Shown here piece after piece: positions 5,448 to 11,946 of a DNA stretch of 12,145 bases. Position numbers and translations under genes: made by a program. The notes under the pieces were generated by a model. The model was not told where the DNA came from. It saw only the letters and a program-made list of their open reading frames with translations, and ran no database searches. The stretch's first letter is position 1. Each line of letters opens with the position of its first letter. Source of the DNA: Candidatus Staskawiczbacteria bacterium RIFOXYD1_FULL_32_13 (GTDB taxonomy: Bacteria; Patescibacteriota; Minisyncoccia; Minisyncoccales; Staskawiczbacteraceae); contig MHPU01000009.1 in NCBI GenBank assembly GCA_001820485.1, forward strand, positions 1 to 12,145. Reading direction: 5' to 3'.

Positions 5448-5476
5448 ATTATACCCTACAATCCTTCATTTTTCAA
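5448..5476 (-). promoter_or_regulatory. Promoter for tRNA-Lys within the end of dnaJ
   Basis: On the - strand, TTGAAA (5476-5471) and a perfect TATAAT (5453-5448) are separated by 17 bases. The -35 box is within the last codons of dnaJ. Transcription would start near 5441 and run through the palindromic repeat into tRNA-Lys, with no other gene between. Confidence 0.75.
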
Positions 5477-6559
5477 GTTTTCTAGGGCTTTTCTTTGTTC
5501 TTTACTTAATTTTTTAGGAGTTTTTATTTTAAGTTCTACATATAAGTTACCTCTGCTGTTACTTTGAAAATGTGGAATTCCTTTACCAGAAATTCGCAAA
5601 ACTTTTCCTGATTCTGTTCCTTCAGGAATAGTTAGCAAAATTTTGCTCCCTTCGATTACAGGGATTTCAATTTCATCTCCCAACACAGCCTGAGAAAAAG
5701 TAATTTGTTCTTGCATAAATAAATCATCAGCTCTTCTTATAAATACAGGATGTTCTTTTACAAAAATTCTTACATAAAGAGCACCGGCTTTTCCGCCCTT
5801 TTTACCTGCTTCGCCTTTACCTTCAACTTTAATAATTTGATTTGAATCTACTCCAGACGGAATTGTAATTTCTATTTCTTCATTGGCTTTTACCCTGCCT
5901 TCACCTTTACAAACATTACAATTTTTTTCTGGACTGTTCCCCTCACCTTTGCAAGCAGGACAAACTCCCACTGTTGTATAAGATCCAAACATTGTTTTTT
6001 TAACTTGCTGAACTTGGCCAGTGCCTCTACAAGAAAAACATTCTTTTATTTTTGTTCCTGGTTCTGCACCATTACCAATACATCTTTGGCAAACAACATA
6101 TTTATTTAAATTAAATTTTTTGGTAATTTCTTTTAATGTGTCTTGCAAATTTATTTCAATATCAACTTGTATATCTTTTCCTTTTTTGATATCTTTTCTA
6201 TTTGATTTGCGAGCTCCACCAAACCCAAACAAATCACCAAACACAGAACCTAAATCTTCATAATCAAATTCCATTTCTTGGTTTTGCCTTCCATTGCCCC
6301 AAGCCCAATTAAAATCAAAACCTTGCCCATTAAAGCCTTGTCCACCTGCACCTGCTTGATCAAAAGTTCTGCCAAATTGGTCATATTGCTGTCTTTTCTG
6401 TGTATCAGAAAGTACTTGATAAGCTTCATTTATCTCTTTAAATTTCTTTTCATCTCCACCTTTATCTGGATGGTGTTTATGAGCCAATTTATGAAAGGCT
6501 TTTTTTATTTCATCTTGGCTTGCTGATTTTGATACTCCAAGAAGTTCGTAATAGTCCAT
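5456..6559 (-). CDS. dnaJ: Chaperone DnaJ (type I Hsp40)
   Basis: A 367-residue co-chaperone that delivers unfolded proteins to DnaK and stimulates its ATPase. The J domain is at 1-65 with H30-P31-D32, followed by KGGD, a variant I associate with CPR bacteria. The Gly/Phe-rich linker covers about 63-115 (QGFNGQGFDFNWAWGNG). The zinc-binding region has four CxxCxGxG repeats: C157/C160, C174/C177, C200/C203 and C214/C217. The C-terminal substrate-binding domains follow (about 225-350). Length and order are those of type I DnaJ and all key residues are present. The ATG has no Shine-Dalgarno site. It is on the same strand as dnaK but separated from it by an inserted cassette on the other strand, so it probably needs its own promoter; I could not identify one in the A/T-rich spacer. 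Confidence 0.98.
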   Translation of the reverse strand: MDYYELLGVSKSASQDEIKKAFHKLAHKHHPDKGGDEKKFKEINEAYQVLSDTQKRQQYDQFGRTFDQAGAGGQGFNGQGFDFNWAWGNGRQNQEMEFDYEDLGSVFGDLFGFGGARKSNRKDIKKGKDIQVDIEINLQDTLKEITKKFNLNKYVVCQRCIGNGAEPGTKIKECFSCRGTGQVQQVKKTMFGSYTTVGVCPACKGEGNSPEKNCNVCKGEGRVKANEEIEITIPSGVDSNQIIKVEGKGEAGKKGGKAGALYVRIFVKEHPVFIRRADDLFMQEQITFSQAVLGDEIEIPVIEGSKILLTIPEGTESGKVLRISGKGIPHFQSNSRGNLYVELKIKTPKKLSKEQRKALENLKNEGL

Positions 6560-6656
6560 AACAATTTTTGCGAAAATTGAATTTTCAATTTAAAATTTCC
6601 AATTTTCAATAAATTTTTAAATGTTTTAATTTCCAAACTTCTGTCGCACAATAATA
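6560..6656. repeat. A/T-rich spacer with ATTTTCAATTT-type repeats
   Basis: The divergent spacer between dnaJ and the small-membrane-protein cassette consists mainly of variants of gaattttcaattt and ccaattttcaataaattt, giving overlapping weak inverted repeats. No clear -35/-10 pair for dnaJ is visible on the - strand, and no CIRCE element. Confidence 0.5.
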
Positions 6657-6685
6657 TTGACACGATTTAATCTTTGTGATATAAA
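6657..6685 (+). promoter_or_regulatory. Consensus promoter of the small membrane-protein cassette
   Basis: TTGACA (6657-6662) and TATAAA (6680-6685) are separated by exactly 17 bases. A start near 6692 would leave only about 13 bases of leader, which contains the ribosome site AAGGAGGT. Confidence 0.85.
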
Positions 6686-6704
6686 GAAAATTAAGGAGGT
6701 CAAT

Positions 6705-6899
6705 ATGAAGAGAGTTTTTTTGATCGCCCTTAATTGGGCGATGGTTGCCGTATTGTATGGGTTTGGTTTGGCGATGTTGATTGGAGGCATCGTCCTCGTC
6801 ATCTCAGACAATCGGCTGGTTCAAGCCGGCGGAGTGCTCTTGATCTTCGCTGGAGCGTTTACGGCAACGTTCGGGATGGCTGTCAACGCAAGGCGTTAG
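6705..6899 (+). CDS. 64-aa two-span membrane protein, GC-rich
   Basis: The start is ATG 6705, fixed by AAGGAGGT (6693-6700) four bases before it; a longer frame from TTG 6657 begins inside the -35 box and is rejected. The protein begins MKRVFLIALNW and has two hydrophobic helices, about 11-33 and 39-59, joined by a short polar turn (SDNRL), with a basic end (ARR). I recognise no family. Base use is unlike its neighbours: 101 of 195 bases are G or C, with many GCG, GGC, GTC and CTC codons. It is a single-gene unit with its own promoter and terminator, divergent from dnaJ and convergent with dnaK, which suggests transfer or insertion as a cassette. Confidence 0.8.
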   Translation: MKRVFLIALNWAMVAVLYGFGLAMLIGGIVLVISDNRLVQAGGVLLIFAGAFTATFGMAVNARR

Positions 6900-6917
6900 C
6901 AAAATCATCTCGACCAC

Positions 6918-6957
6918 AAGCCCTTGCTCGCGTATCGCGACAAGGGCTTCTTTTTTT
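6918..6957 (+). terminator. Strong intrinsic terminator of the cassette
   Basis: aagcccttg (6918-6926) pairs perfectly with caagggctt (6941-6949), extended by tcgcg/cgcga (6928-6932/6936-6940) after a one-base bulge, with a 3-base loop and T7 at 6951-6957. It lies between the convergent ends of the cassette gene and dnaK. The - strand lacks a T-run after the stem, so it does not look like a dnaK terminator. Confidence 0.92.
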
Positions 6958-6965
6958 ATAAAAAA

Positions 6966-8894
6966 TTATTTTTCAGTGAATTTGGCTTCTTCAGCGTTTG
7001 GTTTGTCATCACCATCTTGTTTTGGTTGGTCGCCAGGATTTGTAGAAGGATTTGGCTCTCCGGATGGAGGTGGAGTTTGCTTATAAAGCTCAGCGCCAAC
7101 TTTTTGAATTGCCTGAGATAACTCTTCAGTTAATTTCTTAATTTCTTCTATATTATCACTTTTCTGTGCATCTTTCAATGCAGCAATCTTGTCAGTAACT
7201 GGTTTTTTTAAATCCTCTGAAACTTTATCTCCAGCGCCTGCCTGCGCAGGCAGGTCTTTAATGGTTTTTTCAGAAGTGTAAATTAAAGCTTCAGCTTGAT
7301 TTTTTGCTTCAATTAAAGCTTGCTTCTTTTTATCTTCTTCTGCATGAAGTTCTGCATCTTTTTTCATTCTTTCTATTTCATCTTTTGATAAACCAGTTGA
7401 ACCTTCAATTCTAATTGATTGGGTCTTGCCAGTAGCTTTATCTTTAGCTGATACATTTAAAATTCCATTGGCATCAATATCAAAACTTACTTCAACCTGT
7501 GGCAAGCCTCTTGGTGCAGGCGGAATGCCATCAAGACGAAATATGCCAAGCACTTTGTTGTCATTTGCCATTGGGCGCTCGCCTTGCAAAACCTTAATGT
7601 CTACAGAAGTTTGATTATCACTTGCTGTAGAAAATACTTGAGTTTTAGCTGTAGGCACTGTGGTATTTTTGGCAATTAAAATTGTGTTTACTTCACCCAT
7701 TGTTTCAATTCCAAGTGATAAAGGAGTTACATCTAAAAGTAAAACATCTCTTACGTCTCCCTGCAAAATTCCTCCTTGAACTGCAGCTCCAATTGCTACC
7801 ACTTCATCTGGATTTACTTCTTTGTTGGGATCTTTACCAAAAAGTTTTTTAACTTCTTCTGTCATTTTTGGCATTCTTGTTTGACCTCCTACCATTACAA
7901 TTTCATTTATATCTGAAGTTTGAAGCCCCGCTTCTTTTAAAGTGCTTTTTACAAGTTCAATTGATTTATCTATATAATCTTGCACCATGCTTTCAAATTG
8001 AGCTCTGGTTAATTTAAGTAACAAATGTTTTGGACCAGAAGCATCAGAAGTTATAAATGGTAAATTAATTTCAGCTTCCATACTACTTGATAATTCAATT
8101 TTGGCTTTTTCAGCTGTTTCTTTAATTCTTTGCAAAGCTAAATTATCTTTAGACAGATCAACTCCATTGTCTTTTTTAAATTCAGCTACCACCCAGTCCA
8201 TAATTCTTTGATCAAAATCATCTCCACCCAAATGCGTATCTCCACCAGTTGCTTTAACTTCTACAGTATCAGCTCCAACATCTAAAACAGAAATATCAAA
8301 AGTTCCTCCACCAAAATCATACACTACTATTTTTTCATCTTTCTTCTTATTTAATCCATATGCAAGTGCTGCAGCTGTTGGCTCGTTAATAACTCTATCA
8401 ACCTTAAAGCCTGCAATTTCTCCTGCTACTTTAGTAGCTTTTCTTTGTGAATCATCAAAATATGCAGGGCAAGTAATAATGGCTTCGGTAATTGGTTCGC
8501 CCAATTTTGCTTCGGCATCTGCTTTTAGTTTTTGTAAAATCATAGCAGAAATTTCTGCGGGGTTAAGCCATTTGTCCCCCATTTTTACATCTACACCGCC
8601 ATCAGAAGATTCACGAATTTCATAAGGCATTAATTTTTTATCTCTTTGTACTTCTGCATCAGAAAATTTTCTTCCAATTAATCTTTTTACAGAATAAATT
8701 GTATTGTGTGGATTGGTTACAGCTTGTCTTTTTGCCAAAACTCCCACAGTTCTTTCACCAGTTTTTGACAAAGCCACAATAGAATGCGTAGTTCTAGCCC
8801 CTTCTTTGTTCTCAATAATTTTTGCTTCTCCATTTATGACCACTGCCATAGCGGAAAAAGTTGTCCCCAAATCGATACCTAATATTTTACTCAT
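6966..8894 (-). CDS. dnaK: Chaperone DnaK (Hsp70)
   Basis: An ATP-dependent chaperone of 642 residues from ATG 8894 (MSKILGIDLGTT). An in-frame ATG at 8915 adds only MLQVPRT, which is translated spacer repeat, so I reject it. Seen in order: phosphate-1 motif GIDLGTT (6-12), connect-1 NEPTAAALAYG (170-180), phosphate-2 VYDFGGGTFD (191-200), adenosine motif VMVGGQTRMPKM (333-344), interdomain linker DVLLLDVTP (383-391), substrate domain to about 500, helical lid to about 610, and a Pro/Asp-rich disordered tail ending EEAKFTEK. All family blocks are intact. Residues L548-G553 in the lid (LPAQAG) are encoded by an 18-bp perfect palindrome and look like an insertion. There is no Shine-Dalgarno site and no CIRCE upstream. 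It works with GrpE and DnaJ encoded on either side. Confidence 0.98.
   Translation of the reverse strand: MSKILGIDLGTTFSAMAVVINGEAKIIENKEGARTTHSIVALSKTGERTVGVLAKRQAVTNPHNTIYSVKRLIGRKFSDAEVQRDKKLMPYEIRESSDGGVDVKMGDKWLNPAEISAMILQKLKADAEAKLGEPITEAIITCPAYFDDSQRKATKVAGEIAGFKVDRVINEPTAAALAYGLNKKKDEKIVVYDFGGGTFDISVLDVGADTVEVKATGGDTHLGGDDFDQRIMDWVVAEFKKDNGVDLSKDNLALQRIKETAEKAKIELSSSMEAEINLPFITSDASGPKHLLLKLTRAQFESMVQDYIDKSIELVKSTLKEAGLQTSDINEIVMVGGQTRMPKMTEEVKKLFGKDPNKEVNPDEVVAIGAAVQGGILQGDVRDVLLLDVTPLSLGIETMGEVNTILIAKNTTVPTAKTQVFSTASDNQTSVDIKVLQGERPMANDNKVLGIFRLDGIPPAPRGLPQVEVSFDIDANGILNVSAKDKATGKTQSIRIEGSTGLSKDEIERMKKDAELHAEEDKKKQALIEAKNQAEALIYTSEKTIKDLPAQAGAGDKVSEDLKKPVTDKIAALKDAQKSDNIEEIKKLTEELSQAIQKVGAELYKQTPPPSGEPNPSTNPGDQPKQDGDDKPNAEEAKFTEK
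7237..7254. repeat. 18-bp perfect palindrome within dnaK
   Basis: cctgcctgcgcaggcagg equals its own reverse complement and is far more GC-rich than the surrounding gene. It is in frame and encodes L-P-A-Q-A-G in the DnaK lid. A related half-site, ccggcaggcag, occurs in the spacer at 10744-10754. Confidence 0.85.
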
Positions 8895-8917
8895 TGTTCT
8901 TGGAACTTGTAACATGT

Positions 8918-8945
8918 AACTTATAATTCAATTGAGTTATAAGTT
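8918..8945. repeat. Palindrome upstream of dnaK
   Basis: aacttataa (8918-8926) and ttataagtt (8937-8945) form 9-bp arms around tcaattga, itself a palindrome, so the whole 28 bases are nearly self-complementary. More AAGTT/CTTAAG-like units continue to about 8966. The spacer of 82 bases between dnaK and the next gene is almost entirely this repeat. Confidence 0.6.
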
Positions 8946-8976
8946 TTAAGTTTCAAGTCTTAAGTTATTTTTTTAT

Positions 8977-9336
8977 TTATAATTTATTCCATTCTTTTTT
9001 CTTATCATCATATTCAGCAATATGATCTGGGTATCTGATAAAATCCCCATTATTGTCATATGTTGCTATATGAATAGATGTGCCAGAAGATTTATGACCT
9101 TCTGGAAATTCTCCTTTTCTTCTATATTCATAAGAAACAACTTCGCCCTCTTTTTCTCCTTTTATTTTTATTTCCAAATAATAAATTCCTTGTTCGTCAT
9201 TTAATTCTTTTGGTGGTTCAATAAAATCTTTACTATCTACTCCACAAATATTTAATATTTCTTCTATTGTTGGCACCTTTTCACGACCCTCATTATTTAT
9301 TTCTTGAGATGATAAATGTTCTTTCATTTTTTTCAC
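8977..9336 (-). CDS. Unidentified soluble protein (119 aa)
   Basis: I do not recognise this protein. It is charged and soluble, with no cysteine pair or membrane span. The N-terminus (about 1-45) looks helical with PTIEEILNICGVDSKDFIEPP. The rest looks beta-rich: IYYLEIKIKGEKEGEVVSYEYRRKGEF, then GTSIHIATYDNNGDFIRYPDHIAEYDDKKKEW, with paired aromatic and Asp/Asn turns. The start is GTG 9336, with AGGA eight bases upstream; ATG 9327, three codons later, is an alternative. It lies 82 bases before dnaK on the same strand, in the run of genes from grpE to dnaK, so it may be co-transcribed with them, but nothing shows a chaperone role. Confidence 0.72.
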   Translation of the reverse strand: MKKMKEHLSSQEINNEGREKVPTIEEILNICGVDSKDFIEPPKELNDEQGIYYLEIKIKGEKEGEVVSYEYRRKGEFPEGHKSSGTSIHIATYDNNGDFIRYPDHIAEYDDKKKEWNKL

Positions 9337-9438
9337 TTACCAATTCCTGCGCCCACCTAAGGAGGGTAAAAATTGATAAATGCAATTAATTTTATTCTCA
9401 ACTTATTTACTATGATTAAACAATTACATGTAATCGTT

Positions 9439-9525
9439 AAGTTAACATAATGTTAACTTGAGCTATTTCACCATTCGCCCGAATAGTAGAATGGTTTTAA
9501 TATTTCCAATATTCTATAGAATGTT
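9439..9525. repeat. Cluster of dyads between GNAT and the 119-aa gene
   Basis: A perfect 21-base palindrome has arms aagttaacat (9439-9448) and atgttaactt (9450-9459). It is followed by accattc (9470-9476) / gaatggt (9489-9495), then by an 18-base imperfect palindrome at 9508-9525 centred on attctatagaat, with agaatgtt repeated in tandem (9518-9525, 9526-9533). The 198-base spacer 9337-9534 holds no convincing gene. The middle dyad is followed by tttaatattt on the + strand, a poor terminator at best. Confidence 0.6.
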
Positions 9526-9534
9526 AGAATGTTA

Positions 9535-9996
9535 TTATTTTCTTTCTAAAATCATTTTTATTCTTGGCTCTCCATCATTAAAATAATTTTCAATTGCTTT
9601 GCCAACTTGCTTAAATCCTAGTGATTTATATAATGCTATTGCTTTTTCATTTTCTGGATGTGTCATAAGCCAAATTACTTTTTTATCATTTAACATTTCT
9701 AGTAACATTTGCATTGCTCTCTTGCCAATTCCCTGTTTTTGGAATTTTTTTGTTACCACTAACCCACTAATATAGGCACTTCCATCATCCTTTAATTGAT
9801 AAGATGTATTACCAACTACTTTGTTATTACTTTTTATTAAATAATAAATATCATTAGTTAATTCCGTTTTGGCATCTTCTGCGCCAGTAAGGCCAGAATA
9901 AATCTTTGTACCAATCACACTTTTTTCCACATCCAATATTGCTGGTATGTCGTCAAATGTAGCACGTTGTAATTTTATCTCATCTAATTTTTCCAT
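9535..9996 (-). CDS. GNAT-family N-acetyltransferase
   Basis: A 153-residue protein with the GNAT fold, expected to transfer an acetyl group from acetyl-CoA to an amine. The acetyl-CoA loop is Q86-K-Q-G89-I-G91-K-R following the strand AYISGLVVTKKF. The RimI-like end NEKAIALYKSLGFKQVGKAIENYF (116-139) carries the usual N...A..LY...GF motif, with Y123 as the likely general-acid tyrosine. The substrate is unknown; RimI-like enzymes act on protein N-termini, others on small molecules. Its ATG begins one base after the stop of the protease gene, so the two are probably translated in a coupled way, and no Shine-Dalgarno site is visible. Confidence 0.92.
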   Translation of the reverse strand: MEKLDEIKLQRATFDDIPAILDVEKSVIGTKIYSGLTGAEDAKTELTNDIYYLIKSNNKVVGNTSYQLKDDGSAYISGLVVTKKFQKQGIGKRAMQMLLEMLNDKKVIWLMTHPENEKAIALYKSLGFKQVGKAIENYFNDGEPRIKMILERK

Positions 9997-9997
9997 A

Positions 9998-10684
9998 TTA
10001 TTGTAATAATTTTTTTGCTAAATTTATTGGTTTGGCTCCTGCAATGTGCATTGGTTCTCTAATATCTAAATTTGCTTGAACTTGCGACTTTGTGCGAAAT
10101 GAAATACTCATTACCCCAATTACTTTATTTGTTTCCACATCAATTACTGGGCATCCAGAATTTCCGGGGTTAGAAATTGCATCAATTATAAACCAGTTTC
10201 TTGGGTATGTTGCATCCAATCCATCCCTTTTAATATTGCTAATTATTCCTTTGTTAACTACTAATGTTATGCCAAATCCATCATTAATTAATTGTGATGC
10301 ATAGGGAAATCCTATAAAATATACATCTTGGCCAACTTCAATTGTTTCGGAGTCCCCTAGTTCTAGTTCATTTACAACCGGTGGCTTTTCTACAAATTCA
10401 AATACTGCTAAATCATTTTTATTATCATATTTTTCTGGCACTAATTTTATTGAAAACCATTGATATCTTTCTAAATCTCTATCTTTTTGTTCTACCATTA
10501 CATTGGCTTTTAATCCTTTAACCTGTTCTTCTGTTAAATTATTTAATAAATGAGCTACAGTAATAATTTTGCCTTGCGCTAGGAATCCACTTCCTAAAAT
10601 TGTGACTTTATCAGGGCTTGGATTAAACCCAATAGCTACAATTGAACCTCTTATATTTCTTATATTTTCTTTTAAATTTATCAT
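9998..10684 (-). CDS. Cytosolic trypsin-like serine protease (HtrA-type catalytic domain)
   Basis: A 228-residue protein with the complete chymotrypsin-fold triad: H45 in ITVAHLL, D91 in KNDLAVFEF and S176 in NPGNS176GCPV (the usual GNSGGP with Cys for the second Gly). The oxyanion-loop context and the VIGVMSISF strand match the HtrA/Deg protease domain. There is no signal peptide, no membrane anchor and no PDZ domain, unlike DegP, so it should act in the cytoplasm as a stand-alone protease domain. It stops one base before the GNAT start. Its place in a grpE-dnaK run suggests protein quality control, but that is inferred from position only. No Shine-Dalgarno site. Confidence 0.9.
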   Translation of the reverse strand: MINLKENIRNIRGSIVAIGFNPSPDKVTILGSGFLAQGKIITVAHLLNNLTEEQVKGLKANVMVEQKDRDLERYQWFSIKLVPEKYDNKNDLAVFEFVEKPPVVNELELGDSETIEVGQDVYFIGFPYASQLINDGFGITLVVNKGIISNIKRDGLDATYPRNWFIIDAISNPGNSGCPVIDVETNKVIGVMSISFRTKSQVQANLDIREPMHIAGAKPINLAKKLLQ

Positions 10685-10708
10685 ATTTTTTTATCTTTTT
10701 TTATTTCA

Positions 10709-10776
10709 GGTTGCCCTAGGGCAACCAAGTTATTTCCTATCTACCGGCAGGCAGACACCATTCCAAAGAATAGTGG
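10709..10776. repeat. Paired-hairpin spacer (copy A) with a GCAGGCAG half-palindrome
   Basis: ggttgccctagggcaacc (10709-10726) is a perfect 18-bp palindrome, followed by aagttatt. Then come ctaccggcaggcagac (10741-10756) and a second dyad, attcca/tggaat (10760-10765 / 10774-10779 approximately). The copy at 11348-11390 has the same order without the GC-rich part. Confidence 0.65.
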
Positions 10777-10783
10777 AATAGCT

Positions 10784-11335
10784 TTATTTCTTATTTTCTA
10801 ATTGATAAATTTGCGTGTCGTAACCGCGTGTTTCTTCATCTTTTTCTGAAAAACCAAATTGCTTCATAACATCAAATAATTCTTTCCTAACTTCTTTTGG
10901 ATCTGCAGAATCTTCTGTCATTTTTTCTATTTCAACAAAATCTCCCAATTTCTCAACTCTATCTAAACAAATTTCATATTCTTTAAATTTAACTTTTTTT
11001 CTAATTTTCTTTACCTCTATTACTGGTTTCCAACCTAGAATTAATAACATTTGATGTACTGAATCAGGGTTTTCAATTTCTGTTTCATATTCTAAATTAT
11101 CCATTTCAAAAGATTTTTGTTTTTTTAAATTTAACTCAGCTTTGCCATTTTGTTTGCGAATTCTTATAATTACATCTCCCTCTTTAGATTTATCAAATTC
11201 ATCATTTATATTTCTTGAGGAATAAATAGCGTCATGTTGAAAAATTGGTTCAGAAAATTCACAACCAGCTTTTGATAGTTCTTTTTCCAAAAAATTTAAA
11301 TTATTTACTTTTAGTTTTACTTCAATTTCTCTCAT
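10784..11335 (-). CDS. CYTH-domain protein (CyaB/ThTPase-like)
   Basis: A 183-residue protein with the CYTH signature E3-I-E5-V-K7 at the N-terminus and the expected alternating charged strands that line the triphosphate tunnel: IIR58-I-R60, LNLK71-K72, YETEIE (83-88), EVKKIRKK (107-114), CLD125RVEKLG and DFVEIEKM (132-139). CYTH enzymes bind triphosphates with divalent metals; members include class IV adenylate cyclases, thiamine triphosphatases and inorganic triphosphatases. Sequence alone does not tell which reaction applies. It sits between grpE and the protease gene on the same strand. The ATG has no Shine-Dalgarno site. Length is normal for a single-domain member. Confidence 0.88.
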   Translation of the reverse strand: MREIEVKLKVNNLNFLEKELSKAGCEFSEPIFQHDAIYSSRNINDEFDKSKEGDVIIRIRKQNGKAELNLKKQKSFEMDNLEYETEIENPDSVHQMLLILGWKPVIEVKKIRKKVKFKEYEICLDRVEKLGDFVEIEKMTEDSADPKEVRKELFDVMKQFGFSEKDEETRGYDTQIYQLENKK

Positions 11336-11347
11336 ATTATTTTATTA

Positions 11348-11390
11348 GGTTGTCATACGACAACCAAGTTATTCTACCATTTCGTGAAAT
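11348..11390. repeat. Paired-hairpin spacer (copy B)
   Basis: ggttgtc (11348-11354) and gacaacc (11359-11365) form a 7-bp stem, followed by aagttatt and then by a second small dyad, atttcgtgaaat (11379-11390). Compared with copy A (10709-10726), the sixth pair is T-A in place of C-G, a compensated change. It lies between grpE and the CYTH gene. Confidence 0.65.
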
Positions 11391-11402
11391 AGTTTGATTT
11401 AA

Positions 11403-11942
11403 TTATTTAGCGATGCTTACTTTTGCTGGTCTTAATACTTTTTCATTTAATTTGTAACCTTTTTGCATTTCTTCAGCTACTGTCCCTGACTCTTTGCCCT
11501 CATCCTCAATCTCTGCCACAACTTCCATAACATTTGGGTCAAACATTTTACCATCAGTTTCAATTGGTTCAATCCCCTCTTTTTTTAAAAATTCTTCAAA
11601 TTGTTTTATTACTTGTGACAAACCATTATCAGATAAATGTTTTTGTGCTAAATATAAATTATCTAATATTGGCAACAAATTTACCACGAATTTTTCCGAT
11701 GAATGTTTTATTAAAGACAAAGTTCTTTCTAATTCATCTTTTTTATAATTTACAAAATCAGCCCTCTCCCTTTTCCAATTATTTAAATATTCATCAGCTT
11801 TTTTCTTTAATTCGTCAGCTTCGTTATTATCTATATTATCTTGTGATTTTATCTCATCTTTTTTACACCCACAATCTTGGCAATTATTGCAACATTCATC
11901 TTGTTTTAAATTTTGCTCGTCATTATTTATATCTTTTGTCAT
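11403..11942 (-). CDS. grpE: Nucleotide exchange factor GrpE
   Basis: A 179-residue protein from ATG 11942 (MTKDINND). The upstream in-frame TTG at 11957 would overlap the end of the preceding gene and add five residues, so I reject it. GrpE releases ADP from DnaK. The long coiled-coil is about 40-100 (ADELKKKADEYLNNWKRERADFVNYKKDELERT), followed by the helix bundle and the C-terminal beta-wing with MFDPNVMEVVAEIED, GTVAEEMQKGYKLNEKVLRPAKVSIAK, the most conserved part of the family. The N-terminal arm contains five clustered cysteines (C17, C18, C21, C24, C26), unusual in model GrpE proteins. The gene starts four bases after the stop of the upstream gene and heads the visible chaperone run. 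Confidence 0.97.
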   Translation of the reverse strand: MTKDINNDEQNLKQDECCNNCQDCGCKKDEIKSQDNIDNNEADELKKKADEYLNNWKRERADFVNYKKDELERTLSLIKHSSEKFVVNLLPILDNLYLAQKHLSDNGLSQVIKQFEEFLKKEGIEPIETDGKMFDPNVMEVVAEIEDEGKESGTVAEEMQKGYKLNEKVLRPAKVSIAK

Positions 11943-11946
11943 ATTT

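Noticed and set aside
6657..6704. Sixteen extra N-terminal codons for the cassette protein
   Set aside because: The TTG at 6657 is the -35 hexamer and the transcript would start after it.
8895..8915. Upstream ATG of dnaK (MLQVPRT extension)
   Set aside because: The seven extra residues are translated spacer repeat; every DnaK begins close to the GIDLGTT motif as the ATG at 8894 does.
9373..9450. Possible 25-codon ORF on the + strand from TTG with AAGGAGG seven bases upstream
   Set aside because: TTG start, no promoter found, composition like the spacer, and its stop falls within a palindrome. The AAGGAGG is part of a cctaagg repeat-like patch.
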